Shown here in pieces: positions 58,176 through 64,000 of a stretch of DNA of 64,000 nt; the first letter of the stretch is position 1; the number at the start of each line of letters is the position of its first letter. This DNA is from Chryseobacterium sp. 3008163 (GTDB lineage Bacteria; Bacteroidota; Bacteroidia; Flavobacteriales; Weeksellaceae). Under the pieces are notes generated by a model. That model did not search any database. It worked only from the letters and a program-made list of their open reading frames with translations, and had not been told where the DNA came from. The DNA is taken from positions 3,782,001-3,846,000 of the forward strand of contig NZ_CP033070.1 of assembly GCF_003669035.1 (NCBI RefSeq), given 5' to 3'. A program made the translations under genes and the position numbers.

Positions 58176-60144
58176 ATGATTTCCAAGCAAACGATAGATA
58201 AGATATTCTCAACAATCCGAGTAGAAGAGATTGTTGGCGAATATGTGCAGTTGAAGAGAGCGGGATCCAACTTCAAAGGGTTGAGTCCGTTTCATGATGA
58301 AAAGTCGCCAAGTTTTGTAGTTTCTCCAAGCAAACAGATTTGGAAAGATTTCTCCACAGGAAAAGGAGGAACTGCGATTTCTTTTTGATGGAAATTGAAA
58401 ATTTCACCTATCCTGAAGCACTTCGCCACGCTGCAAAAAAATACGGAATTGAGATTGAAGAAGACCAGCGTGAATTTTCCGAAGAAGCAAAAAATGCGCA
58501 GTCTGAAAGAGATATTCTTTATAAGATTCATGAAATTGCCAATGAATATTTTCAAAATATTCTGTGGGAAAATGAAGAAGGCAGATCGATTGGTTTGTCG
58601 TATTTCAGAGAACGTGAACTGAAAGATGATATCATCAAAAAATTCCAGCTGGGATATTCTCCTGAGAAAAAAAATGCGTTTACAGAATTTGCTTTAAATA
58701 AAGGTTATTCCAAAGAAATATTAGAAAAATCAGGACTGTCAATTTTTCCTGAAAATTCTCCGGCTGGGATTGACCGTTTCCGTGAAAGAGTGATGTTCCC
58801 GATTCACAGTTTTTCGGGAAGAGTTTTAGGTTTCGGAGCGAGAATTCTTCGAAGCAATATTAAAACTGCCAAATATCTCAATTCTCCCGAAACAGAAATT
58901 TATCACAAATCAAATGTTTTATATGGTTTGAACCAAGGTAAACAGGCGATTTCGAGAAAAAACATCTGTCTTTTGGTGGAAGGTTATATGGATGTGATTT
59001 CACTTCATCTTTCAGGAATTGAAAATGTTGTGGCGAGTTCGGGAACTTCTCTGACGACCGAACAAATCAAGTTAATTAAAAGACTTACCGAAAATGTAAC
59101 CATTCTTTTGATGGTGATAATGCCGGAATTAAAGCGAGTTTCCGAAGCATCGATATGTTGCTTACGGAAGGAATGAACATTCGTGTTTTACTTTTCCCTG
59201 AAGGTGATGACCCCGATTCTTTTGCCAGAAAACATCCGCAGGAATATGTAGAAAAATTTATCGAAAATGAAGCGATGGATTTCATCGATTTTAAAGCCGA
59301 AATTCTTTTAAAAGAAGCTGGAAATGATCCGATAAAAAAAGCAGAGGCCATCAGAAATATCGTAAAATCTGTTGGTTTCGTCCAAAATGGCTTAAAAAGA
59401 GAGGTTTACCTAAAAGAAGTTTCTACAAAATTCGGACTTTCTGAGCAGAGTTTGTTTAATGAATTAGATATTCAGAAGCAGATTACTCAAAATCAAGCGC
59501 CTAAAAATCAACCAAAAGAAAATGTTCAGCCAAAACTGGAAATTGTTCCTGCTAGTGTTGAACAGGTGGATCCGATTATATTTGATTTACTTAATCAGGA
59601 AAATAATTTAGTTAATCTGATGTTGAATTTTGGCGATGTCGTGCTTCACAGAGAAAATGAAGCGAATGAAAAATATGACATCACGGTCATTGAAGAAATC
59701 CTTCATCATTTTGAAGAAGAAAATTATGAGTTTCAGGTAGAACTCAATAAAATTATCATTGACAGCATTAAAGAAGGTATTGCCAATGAAGAGCTGCGAA
59801 AAGGAAACTTTTTTGTCACTTTTATGGACGAAAATATTACTTCAAAAGTTGTTGATGCCATTATGCCTCTAAATGATTTGGAAAACTGGGCTTCCAGAAA
59901 TATTTTCCCGCCTAATTATGGTGACAAAATCAATACTCAGGTGGAAGGTGATATTCTCATTCATAAATTCAGATACATCGATTATTTAATTAAACAAGTT
60001 GGCGAAGATTTACAAAATCACAGCAATGATGAAACTAAATATTTTGAATCTATCAAAAAAATAACTCTGCTGAAACAGGCTTCTATGCAGCTGTCTGAGA
60101 TTTTAGGTTATTCTCCGATCAAAGGAATTTATGTGAAAAGATAG
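58176..60144 (+). CDS. dnaG: DNA primase DnaG, with two frame changes
   Basis: Three frames make one ~656-residue primase: zinc-binding-like domain (1-100), catalytic core with LLVEGYMDVISLHLSGIENV and ILLFDGDNAGIKAS, and a helicase-interaction C-terminus. Breaks are at T5 58382-58386 and T4 59106-59109, one base short each. Because dnaG is essential, these are almost certainly sequence errors. In the zinc domain the usual CPFH and CFGCGKGG read LSPFHDE and KDFSTGKGG, so three of four zinc ligands are absent. Confidence 0.93.
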
Positions 60145-60297
60145 CAGGAATTAGATGGTAGGGTTCAACTAAATAGTCAAAAAATTAATTTTAAGATAAT
60201 AATCTGCTACCTAAACTGCCAAAAAGTCCTATAAAATTTTAGGAATAAAAGTTGTAAATTACATCTTAGTTAAATTTAAAAATATACCAATAGAAAT

Positions 60298-60984
60298 ATG
60301 GACATTAAAAAAGAATTCAGAGATTTCTCTGTAAAACATTTAGGAAACAGCGGTCTTGCTACCGATCAGTATATGGGAATGTATGGTCCTACAAACCTTA
60401 CACCTTACATCATGGAAGAAAGAAGAATGAACGTTGCTCAAATGGACGTTTTCTCTCGTTTGATGATGGATAGAATCATTTTTTTGGGAACAGGAATTGA
60501 CGATCAAGTTGCTAATATTGTAACGGCTCAGTTATTATTCTTAGAAAGTTCTGATTCTGCAAAAGATATTCAGATCTATATCAACTCTCCTGGTGGAAGC
60601 GTTTATGCTGGATTAGGAATTTATGACACGATGCAGATCATTAAGCCGGATGTTGCCACAATCTGTACAGGTATTGCCGCTTCAATGGGAGCTGTATTAT
60701 TGGTTGCAGGTGAAAAAGGCAAACGTTCTGCGTTGAAACACTCGAGAGTAATGATTCACCAACCTTCAGGTGGTGCACAAGGTGTTGCTTCTGACATGGA
60801 AATCAACTTGAGAGAAATGTTGAAACTGAAAAAAGAATTGTACGACATCATTTCTGAGCATTCTGGACAAACTTACGAATGGGTAGAGAAAGCATCTGAC
60901 AGAGATTACTGGATGACTTCTACTGAAGCAAAAGAATTCGGAATGGTCGATGAAGTTTTACAGAGAGCTAAAAAGGAGAAATAA
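60298..60984 (+). CDS. clpP: ATP-dependent Clp protease proteolytic subunit
   Basis: The 228-residue protein has YINSPGGSVYAGLGIYDTMQ, catalytic S129 in GIAASMGAV and H154 in MIHQPSGGAQG, with D near residue 203. It forms the 14-mer protease chamber used by ClpX or ClpC. An N-terminal extension of ~25 residues is usual in this phylum. It is followed by a strong terminator. Confidence 0.97.
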   Translation: MDIKKEFRDFSVKHLGNSGLATDQYMGMYGPTNLTPYIMEERRMNVAQMDVFSRLMMDRIIFLGTGIDDQVANIVTAQLLFLESSDSAKDIQIYINSPGGSVYAGLGIYDTMQIIKPDVATICTGIAASMGAVLLVAGEKGKRSALKHSRVMIHQPSGGAQGVASDMEINLREMLKLKKELYDIISEHSGQTYEWVEKASDRDYWMTSTEAKEFGMVDEVLQRAKKEK

Positions 60985-61006
60985 TTTAGTTTTAACTTTA
61001 AGATAG

Positions 61007-61044
61007 AAAAAGTGGCGCGTCTCAAAAAGATGCGCCACTTTTTT
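61007..61044 (+). terminator. clpP terminator
   Basis: AAAAAGTGGCGC and GCGCCACTTTTTT form a 12-base perfect stem with T-run, 25 bases after the clpP stop codon. Confidence 0.9.
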
Positions 61045-61070
61045 ATCTGTTTCATTATAAGTAAGCAAAA

Positions 61071-61517
61071 CTATTTAGCTGTCATCATCTTTTTCCATAA
61101 AATATAGTTATTAATAAATCCTTGTATAGACTCTTCACTTGATGGGAGAAAAGATTCTATATTAAGTTTGTCTAAGACGGAGCTTGGGTATCCGCAAGCA
61201 GGCCGTACTCCAAAAACCATGAAAGAAATTTTATCAATATTATTAACTATTAATATTGCAATTTCTCCTTTACGAAGATTTGCTTTTTTATAATCAGAAT
61301 ATACGTTTGTTTTTGTTGAATCTTTAAAAAATAATTCTAAAACAGGTATAGCATCTTTTCCATAATCACAAATTTTTTTAGTTTGTTCTAAATCTCTAAT
61401 GTCTTTTGAATTCGAAACTTTAGAAATATCGTTAAGTAAAAGATTTATTTCTTCCCTACTTTGTCCCCAAAGCAGATTAATCGTCAAGCTGAATAATATA
61501 ATGAGTGTATTTTTCAT
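61071..61517 (-). CDS. Exported hypothetical protein (148 aa) of the paralogue array
   Basis: The signal peptide (MKNTLIILFSLTINLLWGQ) is nearly identical to those of the four genes upstream, but the mature part differs: helical, with LNDISKVSNSKDIRDLEQTK and a CGYPSSVLDKL block. The shared signal and the two-base spacing suggest that a new mature domain was placed behind the array's signal sequence, or the reverse. No family is recognised. Confidence 0.75.
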   Translation of the reverse strand: MKNTLIILFSLTINLLWGQSREEINLLLNDISKVSNSKDIRDLEQTKKICDYGKDAIPVLELFFKDSTKTNVYSDYKKANLRKGEIAILIVNNIDKISFMVFGVRPACGYPSSVLDKLNIESFLPSSEESIQGFINNYILWKKMMTAK

Positions 61518-61519
61518 TC

Positions 61520-62116
61520 CTACTGCTTTGTTAACACAACTCCTTTAGGTAAAACATCAGGTATTCCTGTGGCGTGGTATTGGCAGTCTGTGGAAATCAT
61601 CATTGAGTTATAAGAAAACTGCCATTCTATTTGGGTTTTGCTTGCATCTGTGAAATGAATCATAATTCTGCCGCTTATATTACAAACATCTCTGTCTGTA
61701 TAGGTTAATCCATATAGGTTATCTTCATCTTTAACAAACCCTCCCCCCCATATTTTTGCTTTATCATCAGGTAATCCAGTATTATCAAACAAAATACTGC
61801 CGTTAGAATTGACCACTTTGAATTGACCAATTAATATATCTTTATTATATTTAAAAAAAGCGTTAAACCTATTTGCTTTTTTAAATGTAATATAAATAGT
61901 TTTATTATTCCACGTTCCAGTCCATGTTCCTAAATAATCAGGTAATTCGTTGTCAGTGTCTTTCATGTAGTAACATTGATCTTCGGGAATATCTGTATAT
62001 GTTCTTAAAGGAATGATGTTATAAGATGGACAAGTGGGTGTAAATGGTAGAATAGGTTTTTGTCCAAGGAACAAATTAATCGTTAAGCTGAATAATATAA
62101 TTAGTGTATTTTTCAT
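61520..62116 (-). CDS. Exported protein, tandem paralogue 1 (DUF6705-like)
   Basis: The 198-residue protein has a signal peptide ending FLGQ, then PSYNIIPLRTYTDIPEDQCY, LGTWTGTWNNKTIYITFKK and a conserved C-terminus (FSYNSMMISTDCQYHATGIP). The core resembles the Bacteroidota family I recall as DUF6705. A lipocalin-like barrel is suggested by GTWTGTW followed by strands. Each copy is separated from the next by two bases, so the array is one operon. Confidence 0.85.
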   Translation of the reverse strand: MKNTLIILFSLTINLFLGQKPILPFTPTCPSYNIIPLRTYTDIPEDQCYYMKDTDNELPDYLGTWTGTWNNKTIYITFKKANRFNAFFKYNKDILIGQFKVVNSNGSILFDNTGLPDDKAKIWGGGFVKDEDNLYGLTYTDRDVCNISGRIMIHFTDASKTQIEWQFSYNSMMISTDCQYHATGIPDVLPKGVVLTKQ

Positions 62117-62118
62117 TC

Positions 62119-62718
62119 CTACTGCTTTGTTAAAACAACCCCTTTAGGTAAAACATCAGGTATTCCTGTGGCGTGATACTGGCAGTCTGTGGAAATCATC
62201 ATTGAGTTATAAGAAAACTGCCATTCTATTTGGGTTTTGCTGGCATCTGTAAAATGAATCATAATTCTGCCGCTGGTATTACAGACATCTTTATCATTAT
62301 ATAGCATTGAATACTTATTTGGATATAATTTTTGAAATCCTCCTCCATTTATTTTAGCATTATCATCGGTTAATCCTATATTATTAAACAAAATACTGCC
62401 GTCAGAATTTACCACTTTAAATTTACCAATTAATATGTCTTCATAGTATTTTCTAAAAGCATAATATTGGTTTGTCATTTTTTTGAATGTAATGTAAATT
62501 GTTTTATTGTTCCACGTCCCAACCCACGTTCCTACATAACCTGCTAATTCATTGTTGGTGTCTTTCATATAATAGCACTGATCTTCAGGGATATCTGTAT
62601 ATGTTCTTAACGGAACAATGTTGTATGATGGGCAAGTAGGTGTTAATGGTAAATTAGGTTTTTGTCCAAAAAACAGATTAATAATTAAGCTGAATAATAT
62701 AATGATTGTATTTTTCAT
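62119..62718 (-). CDS. Exported protein, tandem paralogue 2
   Basis: The 199-residue protein has the same order of blocks as its neighbours and an almost identical signal peptide and C-terminal third. Differences cluster in the middle (residues ~80-150: YYAFRKYYEDILIGKF, INGGGFQKLYPNKYSMLY), which suggests the loops there carry specificity. Confidence 0.85.
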   Translation of the reverse strand: MKNTIIILFSLIINLFFGQKPNLPLTPTCPSYNIVPLRTYTDIPEDQCYYMKDTNNELAGYVGTWVGTWNNKTIYITFKKMTNQYYAFRKYYEDILIGKFKVVNSDGSILFNNIGLTDDNAKINGGGFQKLYPNKYSMLYNDKDVCNTSGRIMIHFTDASKTQIEWQFSYNSMMISTDCQYHATGIPDVLPKGVVLTKQ

Positions 62719-62720
62719 TC

Positions 62721-63320
62721 CTACTGCTTTGTTAAAACAACCCCTTTAGGTAAAACATCAGGTATTCCTGTGGCGTGATACTGGCAGTCTGTGGAAATCA
62801 TCATTGAGTTATAAGAAAATTGCCACTTTAGCTGGGTTTTGCTGACATCTGTGAAATGAATTATAATTCTTCCACTAATATTACATACATCTCTATCAGT
62901 ATATGTTATAGAATAATCATTGGGTGCTAATTTGTAAAATCCACCCCCTCGTAATTTTGCTTTGTCATCAGGTATCCCTGTATTATCAAACAAAATACTG
63001 CCATCAGAATTTACCACTTTAAATTTTCCAATTAATTTGTCTTCATAATATTCTCCAAATTCATAATATTGCTTTTCCATTTTTTTGAATGTAATATAAA
63101 TGGTCTTATTATTCCAGCTTCCAGTCCAGGTTCCTACATAATCTGGCAATTCATTGTTTGTATCTTTCATGTAATAGCACAGATCTTCGGGAATATCTGT
63201 ATATGTTCTTAAAGGAACAATGTTGTAAGATGGACAAGTGGGGGTAAATGGTAAAATAGGTTTTTGTCCAAAAAACAGATTAATCATTAAGCTGAATAAT
63301 ATAATGAGTGTATTTTTCAT
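62721..63320 (-). CDS. Exported protein, tandem paralogue 3
   Basis: The 199-residue copy keeps the signal peptide, the PLRTYTDIPED block and the C-terminal FSYNSMMISTDCQYHATGIP block, and varies between (YYEFGEYYEDKLIGKF, LRGGGFYKLAPNDYSITY). It is intact. Confidence 0.85.
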   Translation of the reverse strand: MKNTLIILFSLMINLFFGQKPILPFTPTCPSYNIVPLRTYTDIPEDLCYYMKDTNNELPDYVGTWTGSWNNKTIYITFKKMEKQYYEFGEYYEDKLIGKFKVVNSDGSILFDNTGIPDDKAKLRGGGFYKLAPNDYSITYTDRDVCNISGRIIIHFTDVSKTQLKWQFSYNSMMISTDCQYHATGIPDVLPKGVVLTKQ

Positions 63321-63322
63321 TC

Positions 63323-63920
63323 TTACTGCTTTGTTAACACAATTCCTTTAGGTAAAACCTCAGGTATTCCTGTCGCATAATATTGGCAGTCTGCGGAAAT
63401 CATCATTGAATTATAAGAAAATTGCCACTCTATTTGGGTTTTGCTGGCATCTGTGAAATGAATACGAATTCTTCCACTTATATTACAAACATCTCTATCG
63501 TTATACGTTAAACCGTATAGATTATTCTCATCTTTTGCAAATTTTCCCCCCCCATATTTTTGCCTGATCATCTGATATCATGGTATTATCAAATAAAATA
63601 CTTCCGTTTGAATCTACCACTTTAAATTTTCCAATTAATATGTCTTTATTGTATTTTCTAAAGGTATTGTATGTGTTTATTTTTTTAAATGTAATATATA
63701 TGGTTTTATTATTCCAGGCTCCAGACCAAATTCCTACATAATCAGGTAATTCGTTGTCAGTGTCTTTCATGTAGTAACACTGATCTTCGGGAATATCTGT
63801 ATATGTTCTTAAAGGAATGATGTTATAAGATGGACAAGTGGGTGTAAATGGTGAAATAGGTTTTTGTCCAAATAACAGATTAATCATTAAGCTGAATAAT
63901 ATAATGAGTGTATTTTTCAT
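63323..63920 (-). CDS. Exported protein, tandem paralogue 4, with a frame change
   Basis: The ATG at 63920 starts the usual signal peptide; an upstream frame extension to 63977 is not needed. At a C8 tract (63546-63553; G8 in the coding sense) the frame changes. With seven G the protein reads IWGGKFAKDENNLYG and continues to the stop at 63323. Paralogue 1 has a G7 run at the same place. So this copy may be an error or a switched-off version. Confidence 0.78.
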
Positions 63921-63933
63921 AATTTTATATTTA

Positions 63934-64000
63934 TTAATTAGGGCAAGGTGTTTTGGTTGTCTGATTAGTCGTTTCATTATATTCTATTTTATTGATGACA
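63934..64000 (-). CDS. Possible C-terminal end of another gene
   Basis: On the minus strand a frame open to the right edge reads a Thr/Asn-rich tail (NETTNQTTKTPCPN) and stops at 63934, 13 bases before the start of paralogue 4. Only about 21 residues are visible, so the identity cannot be told. Confidence 0.35.
   Translation of the reverse strand, partial: VINKIEYNETTNQTTKTPCPN

Overview
The window is AT-rich bacterial DNA from a member of the phylum Bacteroidota. It most likely comes from Chryseobacterium or a close relative in the Flavobacteriia/Weeksellaceae. This rests on protein style (signal peptides ending in SAQ/FGQ, a flavobacterial alanine dehydrogenase, DUF1800/DUF1501, DUF2089, a CPA2 antiporter), on promoters of the form TAnnTTTG, and on A-rich start contexts. 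It is an inference from pattern recognition, not a database match.

Layout. (1) 1-11.6 kb looks like the right end of a genomic island that abuts a tRNA-Leu(CAA) gene at 11.6 kb. It holds three unrecognised genes in an operon, a two-gene cassette of unknown function, and a four-gene minus-strand operon DUF262-DUF262-FRG-FRG that resembles a GmrSD-type defence locus. (2) 11.8-20.3 kb is core: MBL hydrolase, GAF/fRMsr-like protein, MgtE, rpsO and pnp. (3) 20.4-25.1 kb is accessory, with lineage-specific genes next to duplicated 3' tails of neighbouring core genes and a cold-shock gene with a long leader. (4) 25.3-36.2 kb is the most unusual segment. It is an RNA-repair neighbourhood: the RNA ligase gene rtcB, a tRNA-like RNA with an expanded anticodon arm, a tandem array of covarying hairpins, a large unrecognised protein, two RlaP-type nucleotidyltransferases and a WYL regulator. 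A Hachiman-like nuclease/helicase pair sits between the two nucleotidyltransferases. (5) 36.4-60.9 kb is mainly housekeeping: DUF1501/DUF1800, glucokinase, two YceI proteins, amt, sdaA, tyrA, an antiporter, a LytTR two-component pair, ald, tsaE, dnaG and clpP. (6) 61-64 kb is a tandem array of secreted paralogues.

How the genes may work together. RtcB seals RNA ends carrying 2',3'-cyclic phosphate and 5'-OH, such as those left by anticodon nucleases. RlaP nucleotidyltransferases are known neighbours of RNA-repair ligases. A tRNA mimic and repeated hairpins transcribed between rtcB and its neighbour could be a substrate, sensor or decoy, loosely like the Ro/Y-RNA/RtcB operon of Salmonella. rtcB and the first rlaP share an upstream motif of identical spacing, which suggests joint control.

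Caution on sequence quality. About twenty genes are interrupted by one-base frame changes. Nearly all are a single missing base in a homopolymer, and they include essential dnaG. I read most as sequencing or assembly errors and annotate those genes as whole.
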